The notes: generated by a model not told the origin, from the sequence alone. A stretch of 40,455 nt of DNA from Candidatus Altimarinota bacterium (GCA_016763975.1 JAESSS010000071.1:1-40455); one strand, 5' to 3'. Counted from the first letter of the stretch, positions 31,241-39,471 are shown. A program made the numbers and translations.

Positions 31241-31708
31241 ATGAAAAGAAAACCTAGATTATCAAGATTGAAAATGGGGGTGTTGAGCTTGCTGGTTGCA
31301 GGGGGACTATCCGCATCTAAACCCTTGGTGGAGACTTCAAAAGGGATTGTTAATGAAAGGGTAGCGCAGATTTCCACAGGCGTGAGGACTGCGAGTGATG
31401 CTGTTTCAACTGTATTTATGATGGGGAGCGATCGGATTAAACATGGTGTTGAGGATCTAGCAAAAGAAATAAAGAGAGAGGCTGCCTGTGCTGTGGTCGA
31501 CGGAATAAGCTATGGAGGGAACTCTATGGGAATAGCTGCCGCAGGAATAGCAACGGGGGCGTTGCAAGTGCTAGTAGATACAGGGATACAAATACGTGAC
31601 TGGTCAGATGACCTGGCGGAATGGGTGGGAGAGGGGCAATGCGATCCGGTGGCTGGAGGAGAGATTGCGATTGCTGCTTGTGATATTGGCATGGGGAGAA
31701 ATTTCTGA
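31241..31708 (+). CDS. Hypothetical exported protein (155 aa)
   Basis: A basic N-terminus followed by a hydrophobic stretch ([16 protein letters not shown], about 12-27) that could be a signal peptide or anchor; the rest is Ala/Gly-rich and weakly amphipathic ([23 protein letters not shown], which could be a second membrane or pore-like helix), with three cysteines. TATGAT about 22 bases upstream may be the -10. The intergenic 31096-31240 carries promoters for this gene and, on the other strand, a TTTGCC-16-TGTAAT promoter for the Cys-rich gene. Function unknown. Confidence 0.55.
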   Translation: MKRKPRLSRLKMGVLSLLVAGGLSASKPLVETSKGIVNERVAQISTGVRTASDAVSTVFMMGSDRIKHGVEDLAKEIKREAACAVVDGISYGGNSMGIAAAGIATGALQVLVDTGIQIRDWSDDLAEWVGEGQCDPVAGGEIAIAACDIGMGRNF

Positions 31709-31757
31709 GTTTTTTGGCTTGTATGAGCCTCTATTTTCATTTATAAATTCTGGGCTA

Positions 31758-31763
31758 TATAAT
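31758..31763 (+). promoter_or_regulatory. -10 box of pdxS
   Basis: Perfect TATAAT, 12 bases before the ATG at 31776; leader of about five bases. Confidence 0.6.
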
Positions 31764-31775
31764 TTACAAAATCTG

Positions 31776-32642
31776 ATGGAAAAAAATACACTCAAACTGA
31801 AAAAAGGTCTGGCTCAGATGTTGAAGGGCGGAGTAATTATGGATGTGGTAGATGCTGATCAAGCGCGGATTGCTGAGGAGGCTGGGGCTGTGGCGGTGAT
31901 GGCATTGGAACGTGTGCCTTCAGATATTCGTCGTGATGGTGGAGTGGCGAGGATGAGTGATCCAAAAATGATTCATGAGATTATGGAAGTGGCTTCGATT
32001 CCTGTGATGGCCAAAGTGCGTATTGGACATTTTGCTGAGGCGCAGATTTTGCAGTCTATTGGAATTGATTATATTGATGAAAGTGAGGTTTTGACTCCGG
32101 CTGACGAGAAATACCATGTTACGAAGACTGACTTTGATGTGCCATTTGTTTGTGGTGCTTGTAATTTGGGTGAGGCTTTGCGTCGTATTGCGGAAGGAGC
32201 TTGTATGATTCGAACAAAGGGGGAGGCTGGGACTGGGAATGTGGTTGAAGCGGTGAGACATATGAGATGTATTACTGAGGAGATCGCAGGGTTGAAGACT
32301 GGAAGTGTGGAGGAATTTGCTAAAAAGGAGCGCGTTTCTGTTGAGCTGGTTAAGGAAGTGAGGGATTTGGGGAGATTGCCGGTTGTGAATTTTGCTGCGG
32401 GTGGGATTGCTACTCCGGCTGATGCGGCACTGATGATGCAGTTGGGATGTGATGGAATTTTTGTGGGATCTGGGATTTTTAAATCTTCGAATCCTCCAGC
32501 AATGGCCAAAGCAATTGTGGAAGCGGTAATGAATTATCGTGATCCAGTGATTTTGGAAAGAGTCTCTCGTGGGCTTGGTGATGCGATGGCAGGACTGGAA
32601 ATTGATCAGCTCGATCAGAAATATGCTGGAAGAGGTTGGTAG
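31776..32642 (+). CDS. pdxS: Pyridoxal 5'-phosphate synthase subunit PdxS
   Basis: TIM-barrel synthase (288 aa, family length) that builds PLP from ribose 5-phosphate, glyceraldehyde 3-phosphate and ammonia supplied by PdxT. Seen: [44 protein letters not shown], the first catalytic lysine K80 in [12 protein letters not shown], the second in [12 protein letters not shown], and [20 protein letters not shown] 31776 gives the standard N-terminus; the longer open frame overlaps the previous gene. PLP serves dapL and lysA in this window. pdxT lies 3 kb downstream, separated by an HNH gene and surface-protein genes. Confidence 0.97.
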   Translation: MEKNTLKLKKGLAQMLKGGVIMDVVDADQARIAEEAGAVAVMALERVPSDIRRDGGVARMSDPKMIHEIMEVASIPVMAKVRIGHFAEAQILQSIGIDYIDESEVLTPADEKYHVTKTDFDVPFVCGACNLGEALRRIAEGACMIRTKGEAGTGNVVEAVRHMRCITEEIAGLKTGSVEEFAKKERVSVELVKEVRDLGRLPVVNFAAGGIATPADAALMMQLGCDGIFVGSGIFKSSNPPAMAKAIVEAVMNYRDPVILERVSRGLGDAMAGLEIDQLDQKYAGRGW

Positions 32643-32671
32643 TGAAATGTTCTTGATTTTGATGCAAGATG

Positions 32672-32698
32672 AAAGGTGAGTGTATGCTCACCTTTTTT
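32672..32698 (+). terminator. Terminator of pdxS, also the HNH-associated hairpin
   Basis: AAAGGTGAG-TGTATG-CTCACCTTT followed by more T. Its core GGTGAG-N6-CTCACC repeats the hairpin before the first HNH gene (3639-3656). Confidence 0.8.
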
Positions 32699-32706
32699 GA
32701 TATAAT
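32698..32706 (+). promoter_or_regulatory. Extended -10 of second HNH gene
   Basis: TGA-TATAAT directly after the terminator's T-tract, six bases before the ATG at 32713: a leaderless mRNA without need of a -35. Confidence 0.6.
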
Positions 32707-32712
32707 GTGCTT

Positions 32713-33537
32713 ATGAAGAACTTACATGAAAAATTTGTTGAGTACGGAGGCAAAGCCAAAAAGTGGCAAAGAAAGTGCCTATTCCTTTTGCCAAAAATAT
32801 TTGAAAAACGGATCTACAATAAAAAGGGATTCAGCTCCATCTATGAATATGCAGCAAAGATTGCAGGGCTCAGCCATAACCAGGTTGAAGAAGCGTTGCG
32901 TGTTTTGAAGAGAATTTCAGACAAACCCGCTCTAATGAGGATTGCTGAGAAGAAAGGAATTAATGCCGTGAGGCCTGTCGCCACTATTGCTACAAAGGAG
33001 ACAGCAGCTTTTTGGGCAGAGAAATCAAAACAAATGCCAAACAGAACCCTAAGACTTTACGTAAAAGAGTTCCGTGGCATTTCTGGGGATATCCCCGAAA
33101 AAGAAATCCTCGAATTAAGGCTTAATACAGCTCTAATCGAGCGCCTCAAAAAAAGAAAAGGTGATAAAACTTGGGGCGAATTAATCGAGGAACTACTCGC
33201 TGGAGAAGAAAAACCTCGACCGGTTAAAACTAAATCCAAACATATACCCAACGCTATAAAAAAATATGTACAAAAAAGATGTGGCGGTTTTTGTGAATTC
33301 CCCAGCTGCAAAAAAGAGTACCTCCACCTACACCACAGCAATCGCCATGCCTCAGACCATATACATGACCCTGACAAAATAATTGCACTGTGCAAAGAGC
33401 ACCACGACCTCGCTCACCAAGGGCTGATACATAATGAAGAGGCCGCACCTCAAAACTGGTCCATACTCAAAAACCCGGACAGGACCAATCTAAACTGCCA
33501 CATCGACCAAAAAGTGCAGTTCTACCAGCGCTGTTGA
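32713..33537 (+). CDS. HNH endonuclease-like protein, paralogue 2
   Basis: 274-aa paralogue of the gene at 3716-4528: same N-terminal MKNLHEKFVEYGGKAKKWQRKC start, helical region GFSSIYEYAAKIAGLSHNQVEEALRV, and C-terminal HNH domain C-E-F-P-x-C-K-K-E-Y-L-H-L-H-H-S-N-R-H, HDPDKIIALC, HHDLAHQG (about residues 194-243), ending VQFYQRC. Start is ATG 32713; a GTG two codons earlier overlaps the -10. It sits between pdxS and its distant partner pdxT. The hairpin just upstream is shared with paralogue 1. Likely a free-standing mobile nuclease family within this genome. Confidence 0.75.
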   Translation: MKNLHEKFVEYGGKAKKWQRKCLFLLPKIFEKRIYNKKGFSSIYEYAAKIAGLSHNQVEEALRVLKRISDKPALMRIAEKKGINAVRPVATIATKETAAFWAEKSKQMPNRTLRLYVKEFRGISGDIPEKEILELRLNTALIERLKKRKGDKTWGELIEELLAGEEKPRPVKTKSKHIPNAIKKYVQKRCGGFCEFPSCKKEYLHLHHSNRHASDHIHDPDKIIALCKEHHDLAHQGLIHNEEAAPQNWSILKNPDRTNLNCHIDQKVQFYQRC

Positions 33538-33557
33538 AATTCTGCTAAGGTTCAATC

Positions 33558-33809
33558 ATGAACATCGAAAAAGAAATTCAGAAAATTCAGGAGAGAAACC
33601 TTCAGGTGGAAGGGGACAAAGCTTGGGAAACTTCGGTTTTTCGGCTGGTAGTGATTTTGCTTTTCACCTACTTAGCGGCTTTTTTCTTCATGTGGATTGT
33701 GGATATCCGACAGGCATATCTAGCCGCTTTTGTGCCGGTTTTGGCTTATACACTGTCACAAGTAAGCCTGCCTAGGCTAAAGAAATGGTGGATTAAAAGA
33801 CAGGGTTGA
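33558..33809 (+). CDS. Small two-pass membrane protein (83 aa)
   Basis: A charged N-terminus (NIEKEIQKIQERNLQVEGDK), then two membrane helices (about residues 28-47 and 53-68) and a basic end (KKWWIKRQG). TAAGGT lies six bases before the ATG. It precedes the SLH-protein gene by 34 bases but each has AT-rich upstream sequence, so co-transcription is uncertain. Function unknown. Confidence 0.6.
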   Translation: MNIEKEIQKIQERNLQVEGDKAWETSVFRLVVILLFTYLAAFFFMWIVDIRQAYLAAFVPVLAYTLSQVSLPRLKKWWIKRQG

Positions 33810-33843
33810 GCTAAGGTTAGATTTGTAATTTAACCTCAATTCT

Positions 33844-35598
33844 ATGAGAATTAGAAAAATACTAAGCATTGCGTCGATCGCGGCTTTGCTAAGTACTAAC
33901 TTGATGGCATTTGCATACACCGACCTCGGTGGAAGCTATGCTGAAACAGCGGTAAACTCTTTGGTGAGCCAAGGAATGCTTGATGGTAGTGGTTCCTTTA
34001 ATGGGGGACAAGCGGGCACTCGTGCTTTTGCTGTTGAAATGGTGGTAAAAGGCATGGGCCTTGATCCAGTTTCGCTGCCTTTTGGAGAAGATGGCCTTGC
34101 TGGATACACTAACGTTGAAACAACTTTTTCTGATGTTTCAACTGCTCATCCTTCCTGGGGATACATCGAAGCTGCTGCCAGTGTTGGCTTGGTTGCTGGT
34201 GATACCGGAAGCGAAAATTCTGATGGCAAAAAAACTTTCCGTCCAGATGCAGTAATCAATCGTGCTGAAGTAGCAAAGATTGTGGTTGGAGGAAATAATT
34301 TGACCGTTATTGTAGGAGGAGTAGCAGTTTTTGATGATGTAAAACCTCAGCAATGGTTCTACGATCTTGTGAATACTGCTTACGCAAACTCTGTAATAAA
34401 TGGATACAAAAATTCTGATGGAAACCCTTCTGGCCAATATGGTCCAGGTGATTCGGTAGTTCGTCAGGATGTTGCGGTAATGGTGTATCAAGCACAAAAC
34501 CCAGTGATGAGGGATCTTGCGCCAATTGCTGTTGTTGGAGATGATATGGATGCTCCAGTTGAAACTGTTAGTAATGGCGACGCTGTTCTTGATAGCGATG
34601 CTGCCTATACTGGATCTTTCCCAGCACCTGAAGGTGTTGTGTTGAGTGGTTATTATGGAACTGATGAATTCAATAGTCCTACTGGAAATGGAAAATATCA
34701 ATTCAAGGTTCAAACTGCATGGAGACAATCTGTACTTTGTTTAGATAGCACTAGATTCCTGACATACAGTAAAGGTGCCAGCTACGAAGAAGGATTCTAT
34801 CGTGGCCACGGTGATGGAAAAGTACAATACAACTCTTTGGTTCCAATATACGATGAATCACCTGTAGGATCTGGAGCTGGAAACCAATATTATGACGAAG
34901 GATACAGATTTGGTTATTCTAAGGGATACGTGGATAGCACATACTTCTTTGACCAACCTAGCTGTCCAGGAGGATCGCCAGGAGTTGATGGAACTGTAGA
35001 TTTGAGCACATACGATTCTGACGGAATGTTCAAATATGAAATGGACGATTTCCCATCACTAGATCACGTATTTGGTCCACCAGGACAGGGAGTTGGAGTT
35101 ACTTACAGCTCACAATCACTACTAGGTGCTGATTCTCTTTCAATGACATTTAGCCCTATTAATTATCCCGTTCACGAAGAGACCGTAAATACTGGACTAG
35201 ACCCATTAAACATCGATCAAATCGATATGTTGGATGGTGAATTAGATGCAGCAGAACAAGCGATGACAACTGAAGAATTTGCTCAAGCTATTTACGATAT
35301 GAACTTGAACGAACTTCAAACTATCGCCAAAACTTGTGTACTTTACTCACCGCTGATTCTTACTTCAGACTTTGGTGGAGAAGCTTTCACTCAGCTGGCG
35401 TATTCTCAACAGTGTGCAAGTAACTTGAATCAAATTGCTTATGTTTTCAAAAAGAATGATGCCGGAAATAGAATGTTAATGATGTATTTCCAAAATACTG
35501 ATATGAATGTTTCTGATGGCAACGATGGTTTTGATGAAGCTAAGTTAATGAACAATGATTTTATCACTCAATTCCTAGAAGGAGTTAAATACGAATAA
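33844..35598 (+). CDS. SLH-domain surface protein
   Basis: 584 aa with a Sec signal peptide (about 1-24, ending AFA). Three S-layer-homology repeats follow: about 25-80 (degenerate), 94-150 (FSDVSTAHPSWGYIEAAASVGLVAG, FRPDAVINRAEVAKIV) and 158-215 (FDDVKPQQWFYDLVNTAYANSVINGY, YGPGDSVVRQDVAVMVY). These bind secondary cell-wall polymers. The C-terminal 350 residues are Tyr/Gly/Asp-rich and unrecognised, with DEGYRFGYSKGYVD, a four-cysteine set and an acidic end. Codon use shifts to more C-ending codons than in the neighbours, as in highly expressed genes. Probable S-layer or surface protein. Confidence 0.8.
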   Translation: MRIRKILSIASIAALLSTNLMAFAYTDLGGSYAETAVNSLVSQGMLDGSGSFNGGQAGTRAFAVEMVVKGMGLDPVSLPFGEDGLAGYTNVETTFSDVSTAHPSWGYIEAAASVGLVAGDTGSENSDGKKTFRPDAVINRAEVAKIVVGGNNLTVIVGGVAVFDDVKPQQWFYDLVNTAYANSVINGYKNSDGNPSGQYGPGDSVVRQDVAVMVYQAQNPVMRDLAPIAVVGDDMDAPVETVSNGDAVLDSDAAYTGSFPAPEGVVLSGYYGTDEFNSPTGNGKYQFKVQTAWRQSVLCLDSTRFLTYSKGASYEEGFYRGHGDGKVQYNSLVPIYDESPVGSGAGNQYYDEGYRFGYSKGYVDSTYFFDQPSCPGGSPGVDGTVDLSTYDSDGMFKYEMDDFPSLDHVFGPPGQGVGVTYSSQSLLGADSLSMTFSPINYPVHEETVNTGLDPLNIDQIDMLDGELDAAEQAMTTEEFAQAIYDMNLNELQTIAKTCVLYSPLILTSDFGGEAFTQLAYSQQCASNLNQIAYVFKKNDAGNRMLMMYFQNTDMNVSDGNDGFDEAKLMNNDFITQFLEGVKYE

Positions 35599-35611
35599 GA
35601 CTTTTGGGAAA

Positions 35612-35641
35612 GGCCCTCGCGTTGTGCGGGGGTCTTTTTTT
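35612..35641 (+). terminator. Rho-independent terminator of SLH gene
   Basis: GGCCCTCGC-GTTGT-GCGGGGGTC followed by seven or more T. Confidence 0.85.
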
Positions 35642-35658
35642 GTGATAGGTTGGAATCT

Positions 35659-36174
35659 ATGAAAATTGGAATCCTAGATATTCAGGGCTCGGTAGAAGAA
35701 CACATCTCAGCTTTGCAGCGTCTGGGTGCGGAGATTGTGCGGGTCAAAAATGCCGAGGATCTAGAGGGACTAGATGGATTGGTGATGCCGGGAGGAGAGA
35801 GTACTACTATGGAAAAGCTGATGAAGCGCTTCGGGTTGTGGGAGGCGATTATTGGCAGCGGGCTGCCGATTTATGGCACTTGTGCGGGGGCGATTTTGCT
35901 GGCAAAGATGGGGCTTATTGATATGGAGGTTGAGAGAAATGCTTATGGTGGGCAGTTGGAGAGTTTTGAAACGGAGCTGGATTTTGAAGGGGGGCGTGTT
36001 CCGGCGGTTTTTATCAGGGCTCCTCGGTTTGTGAACGTTGAGAAGGTTGAGGTTTTGAGTAGGAATGGGGAAGAGGCGGTTTGTGTGAGGCAGGGCAAAA
36101 TCATGGCATCTTCTTTTCATCCAGAGATGGCTGAAGACACTAACATTCATCGCTATTTTTTGGACATGTGTTAA
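35659..36174 (+). CDS. pdxT: Pyridoxal 5'-phosphate synthase glutaminase subunit PdxT
   Basis: Class I-like glutamine amidotransferase, 171 aa, supplying ammonia to PdxS. Start ATG 35659 (MKIGILDIQGSVEEH); the frame has an upstream TTG that overlaps the -10 (TAGGTT, seven bases before the ATG, preceded by TG). Triad: C75 in YGTCAGAILLAK, H154 and E156 in SSFHPEMAED; also MPGGESTTM for glutamine binding. Slightly shorter than the usual 190 aa, mostly in the mid loop. Functional partner of pdxS 3 kb upstream. Confidence 0.93.
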   Translation: MKIGILDIQGSVEEHISALQRLGAEIVRVKNAEDLEGLDGLVMPGGESTTMEKLMKRFGLWEAIIGSGLPIYGTCAGAILLAKMGLIDMEVERNAYGGQLESFETELDFEGGRVPAVFIRAPRFVNVEKVEVLSRNGEEAVCVRQGKIMASSFHPEMAEDTNIHRYFLDMC

Positions 36175-36217
36175 GCGGCTTCTCCGCGCTTCTGTCAATA
36201 GTCATTGGGCTAATTTG

Positions 36218-36226
36218 TGATAAAAT
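36218..36226 (+). promoter_or_regulatory. Extended -10 of recR
   Basis: TGA-TAAAAT (hexamer 36221-36226), nine bases before the ATG; no Shine-Dalgarno. Confidence 0.55.
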
Positions 36227-36235
36227 TGGCGGCAT

Positions 36236-36838
36236 ATGTCACACTTTTTACCAAAATCTATTCGCGACCTGATCGAGGAATTCTCCAAGCTTCCGGGCGT
36301 GGGGCCAAAATCTGCACAACGTTTGGCGATTCACCTTTTGCATTCTCCGGATAGTAGGGTTGAGCCTTTGGGGCGTGCGGTTTTGGGATTAAAGGACAAT
36401 GTGATTTTTTGTGAAACGTGCTGGAATATTGCGGAAAATAATCCTTGTATAATTTGTTGTGGGGAGGGGAGGAATAGTGAGATTATTTGTGTGGTGGAAG
36501 AGATCTTGGACGTGGTTGCTTTGGAAAAAACTCGAGAATATCGTGGCCTCTATCATGTTTTGCATGGAGCGTTGAGTCCGATTGATGGAGTGGGGCCGGA
36601 TCAATTAAAAATGACTGAACTTTTTGAAAGAATTGGGAAAGGGGGGGTGGAAGAACTTATTCTAGCGACAAATCCATCTTTGGAAGGAGAGGCGACGGCT
36701 CTTTATATCCAAAAACATTTAATAGATTCTCCAGTAAAAATTACAAGAATTGCCCGAGGACTTCCGGTGGGAGGTGACTTGGAATATGCCGATAGCGTGA
36801 CTTTGAGTCGTGCGATGGCGGGACGGTCAGAATTTTAA
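36236..36838 (+). CDS. recR: Recombination protein RecR
   Basis: 200-aa normal-length RecR, which with RecO/RecF loads RecA at gaps. Helix-hairpin-helix (KLPGVGPKSAQRLA, 18-31), the four-cysteine zinc finger (C59, C62, C71, C74), a Toprim domain (about 80-175; VVEEILDVVALEKTREYRGLYHVLHG, GEATALYIQKHL) and the C-terminal Walker B-like RGLPVGGDLEYAD with TLSRAMAGR. Independent leaderless promoter; a 153-aa gene follows after nine bases, probably the same transcript. Confidence 0.96.
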   Translation: MSHFLPKSIRDLIEEFSKLPGVGPKSAQRLAIHLLHSPDSRVEPLGRAVLGLKDNVIFCETCWNIAENNPCIICCGEGRNSEIICVVEEILDVVALEKTREYRGLYHVLHGALSPIDGVGPDQLKMTELFERIGKGGVEELILATNPSLEGEATALYIQKHLIDSPVKITRIARGLPVGGDLEYADSVTLSRAMAGRSEF

Positions 36839-36847
36839 CTTTTTATT

Positions 36848-37309
36848 ATGAGTGCACGTTTACAAGTAAATTTCGTTGATCAGAAACAGGCAAAAATTAA
36901 CCTTGTGGTCGCGGAAACGATGAAAGAAATGAGACCTTTGCTGAAAGGTTGGTTGGTGAAACAGCTGGTAAAAAAAGTGAAGAAGCGTTTTGAGCGGGAT
37001 GAAATTGATGCCGGAGAGTTAGAATATATTATCGAAACACTAGTACATGATATGGGATCTTCTGAGGAAATCCTTGAAGGAAAAATGATGGAAGCGAAAA
37101 GAAAAAGGAAGGCTGATCAAATCATTTTTGATATTAAAGCGGTGATGAATGGAAACGTAGCGGCAACACTGTTAAAAATGTTTGGTGTTGAAGACGCCAA
37201 ACAGGGAGTTAGGCATCTTCAAGAAAATGTTCAGCGTGCTCATCTGAGTCAGGATAGTACGCCCGATGTTGCGGCGATTTTGTGGGAGATAATTAAGAGC
37301 GAGTTGTAA
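36848..37309 (+). CDS. Hypothetical basic helical protein (153 aa)
   Basis: Helical, strongly basic in two places (LVKKVKKRFERDE, MMEAKRKRKADQ), no membrane segment or cysteine. Follows recR so closely that it is probably co-transcribed; a nucleic-acid-related role is possible but only from charge and position. The last 17 bases overlap the convergent ispE gene. Confidence 0.6.
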   Translation: MSARLQVNFVDQKQAKINLVVAETMKEMRPLLKGWLVKQLVKKVKKRFERDEIDAGELEYIIETLVHDMGSSEEILEGKMMEAKRKRKADQIIFDIKAVMNGNVAATLLKMFGVEDAKQGVRHLQENVQRAHLSQDSTPDVAAILWEIIKSEL

Positions 37310-38015
37310 GAAAGAGATGGGTTGGGCCAGAGCCAGTTAGGTTTTGGCCGAAATCGTTGTGGAGGTTTTTGATGATTTCTTCGGTGTCACCTCTGGAGAT
37401 GGCTTCGAGCATCTTTACGGTTTTTTGAGTGTTTTTGCCACATTCTTGGAGGTCGACATCGGCGTATTGGCTGGCTGTCAGAGCTCGGTGCTGGCGGTCG
37501 GGGATCAGTTCTACTTTTAGTCCTTTGATGCGGCTGAGGGGCTGTATGCGCTCACCGTAATGTGTTCCGAAGGCAGTTCCACCTAAAATAAAGAACGGTA
37601 CGTCCATTCCCAGTTCGGCTGCGAGTTTTTGCATTTCTTCAGTTTCGAGACGGAGGTCCCAAAGTTGGTTGAGGCCTTTGATCACAGCGGCTGCGTCGGA
37701 GGAAGCGCCACCGAGGCCGGCTGCGAGTGGGATGTTTTTTGTAATGTGAATGTGCACGTAACGGTCGGTGATGTCGTAGCGCTGCTTAACCAGTTGCAGT
37801 GCTTTGAAGGCGAGATTGTCTTCCTGTTTTAGGGGGTGCTGAGGCATTGTCAAATTGTCGCTTTGTTTTGATTCTGTGATTTGCACTTCGTCGGCGAGTT
37901 CCGAAAGCTCGTGAAAAATTGTCTGGATTTTGTGGTATCCAGACTGGTCTTTGCCGATTATGTCTAAACAAAGATTAACTTTTGCAGGGGCACTAATTGT
38001 GACTGATTTTGGCAT
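37293..38015 (-). CDS. ispE: 4-diphosphocytidyl-2-C-methyl-D-erythritol kinase, short C-terminus
   Basis: GHMP kinase of the MEP isoprenoid pathway, acting between IspD and IspF. Seen: SAPAKVNLCLDIIGKDQSGYHKIQT start motif, the ATP loop PLAAGLGGASSDAAA, GMDVPFFILGG and the C-terminal GSGPT. Start at ATG 38015 (MPKSVTISAP) because a promoter (38046-38074) lies upstream of it and inside the longer open frame. At 240 aa the protein stops about 10 residues after GSGPT, while homologues run about 30 further, so the C-terminal helix is missing. Lies behind ispDF on the same strand. Confidence 0.88.
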   Translation of the reverse strand: MPKSVTISAPAKVNLCLDIIGKDQSGYHKIQTIFHELSELADEVQITESKQSDNLTMPQHPLKQEDNLAFKALQLVKQRYDITDRYVHIHITKNIPLAAGLGGASSDAAAVIKGLNQLWDLRLETEEMQKLAAELGMDVPFFILGGTAFGTHYGERIQPLSRIKGLKVELIPDRQHRALTASQYADVDLQECGKNTQKTVKMLEAISRGDTEEIIKNLHNDFGQNLTGSGPTHLFLTTRS

Positions 38016-38045
38016 AGGTGCTGAGTGCTTGACTTCTTGGAAAGT

Positions 38046-38074
38046 ATTGTAGTGTTGTTGAGGCGGCTGGTCAA
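38046..38074 (-). promoter_or_regulatory. Promoter of ispE
   Basis: Minus strand TTGACC (38069-38074), 17 bases, TACAAT (38046-38051); leader about 25 bases. Confidence 0.65.
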
Positions 38075-38142
38075 ATTTGTGTTGTGGTGAGGTGGGGAAT
38101 TTGTGGCATGCCAAAAAAGCCTCTGTCACTAAATTTTGATGA

Positions 38143-39306
38143 CTAAGCCCTTTTCTTCAGTGAAACTATGGCGAAACATTGGATACCTTTGCCGCGTCCA
38201 AAAGCGGTGGCTTCTTCGCCGGATGTGGCGGTGATGCCGATGCGGCGGGAGTTGAGGGAGAGGATTTGGGCGAGGGATTTTTTGAGTTTTGGTACGAGGG
38301 GATCTATTTTTGGAGTTTTGCATTCGAGCATTAGGCCGAGGCTGTTTATTTCGAAACCAGCTTTATGCATTTTTTTGAGCAGGGGATTGAGGTATTTTTT
38401 TGAATCGGTAATTCCTTTTGCGAATTGTTCGTCGGCATAAAATCCGAGAGATCCGTCGCCGATGGCTTGGGAAATTCCGTTAAAAATTGCGTGAAGAATT
38501 ACGTCTCCGTCTGAGTTGGCTTTTAGTTTTCTTTCTTTTTCAAACAAGACTCCTCCAAAAGTGAGGCCGAGTTCTTTGTCTTCAAAAACATGAGAATCTT
38601 GGCCGATACCGACGCGGACATCGTTGGGAAGTTCGCCGAGAATTGAACGGAGGCGAGCGAAATCTGTTTGGTTGGTGATTTTAAAATTGTTTTCGTGGGC
38701 TTCGATATAAACAATTGGTTGGTCGATTAATTCGAGCATCATCGCTTCGTCGGTGACTTCGATTTTGTTTTTGTGAGTGGTGTCGATGGCTTTTTTGAGA
38801 ATTTGGTATTTGGCGGATTGAGGTGTTTCTGCTGCGAAAAGTTTGCTGCGGTCGTGAGTTTTTACAACTTTTTTGCCTTTTACTTCTTTAATAGTAGAGG
38901 TGATCGGACGGCCAACTATTGCTGCGCCGTGTTCTTGGGATTTTTCGATGGATTCGGTGATTTCATCCTGAGAAACAAGTGGGTTGGCACCGTTGTGAAC
39001 CAAGACGATGTCGTCTTTTTGGCCTTGGATTTCTTTGAAACCGCGCTCGACAGATTGTTGGCGAGAATCACCGCCGTGGATGATTTTTTTGACCTTGTCG
39101 AAAGAGTAAGTCTTGATCAGTTTTTTGATGTTTTCTTTGTTGTCTCGATTGCAGACGATGGTAATAGTGTCGATTTCCGGATGATCGTGAAAAGCAGAAA
39201 TTGAATAGTACAAGATCGGGTAATTGCCAGCGAGAATGAGCATTTTGTCCTTTTTCATGCTCATACGTTTGCCTTGGCCGCCTGCGAGAATAAGTGCGTG
39301 GTTCAT
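38143..39306 (-). CDS. ispDF: Bifunctional IspD/IspF enzyme
   Basis: 387-aa fusion. Residues 1 to about 225 are the cytidylyltransferase IspD (HALILAGGQGKRM with the CTP loop, GGDSRQQSVERG, VHNGANPLVS, TSTIKEVKG, ETPQSAKYQILKKA, VTDEAMMLE); about 230-387 are the cyclodiphosphate synthase IspF (RVGIGQDSHVF with metal D and H, GGVLFEKERKLKANSDGDVILHAIFNGISQAIGDG, ATSGEEATAFGRGKGI). Start is ATG 39306 (MNHALILAGG); the 41 extra residues of the open frame run into the inverted repeat and hairpin upstream. With ispE it covers three consecutive MEP steps. Confidence 0.93.
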   Translation of the reverse strand: MNHALILAGGQGKRMSMKKDKMLILAGNYPILYYSISAFHDHPEIDTITIVCNRDNKENIKKLIKTYSFDKVKKIIHGGDSRQQSVERGFKEIQGQKDDIVLVHNGANPLVSQDEITESIEKSQEHGAAIVGRPITSTIKEVKGKKVVKTHDRSKLFAAETPQSAKYQILKKAIDTTHKNKIEVTDEAMMLELIDQPIVYIEAHENNFKITNQTDFARLRSILGELPNDVRVGIGQDSHVFEDKELGLTFGGVLFEKERKLKANSDGDVILHAIFNGISQAIGDGSLGFYADEQFAKGITDSKKYLNPLLKKMHKAGFEINSLGLMLECKTPKIDPLVPKLKKSLAQILSLNSRRIGITATSGEEATAFGRGKGIQCFAIVSLKKRA

Positions 39307-39365
39307 CAGGTAGATATTTTTACACAAATTGGGCGTGATGTGAAGTTGGGTTGAAGATTGCTGGT

Positions 39366-39400
39366 TTGTAAAATAGTCCAAAAATTTTACTATTTTACAA
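39366..39400. repeat. 12-bp perfect inverted repeat upstream of ispDF
   Basis: TTGTAAAATAGT (39366-39377) and ACTATTTTACAA (39389-39400) with an 11-base spacer, 60 bases upstream of the ispDF start. Likely an operator, or the edge of the GC-rich unit that follows. Confidence 0.5.
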
Positions 39401-39410
39401 TTTGGGCACA

Positions 39411-39466
39411 CAGAAGAGCCCCCACCCACGACGTGATGCCGGTGGGACGGGGGGTATTCTCTTCTG
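39411..39466 (-). terminator. Large hairpin after the 226-aa membrane protein gene
   Basis: Outer CAGAAGAG/CTCTTCTG (8 pairs) and inner CCCCC-ACCCAC / GTGGG-GGGGG pairing. It stands directly after the gene's stop on the minus strand, probably terminating or stabilising the transcript. The boxes of the unit A-C tails are not present. Confidence 0.6.
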
Positions 39467-39471
39467 GCTGT

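Noticed and set aside
38016-38129. 38-residue N-terminal extension of IspE
   Set aside because: It has no similarity to the family and lies over a TTGACC-17-TACAAT promoter.
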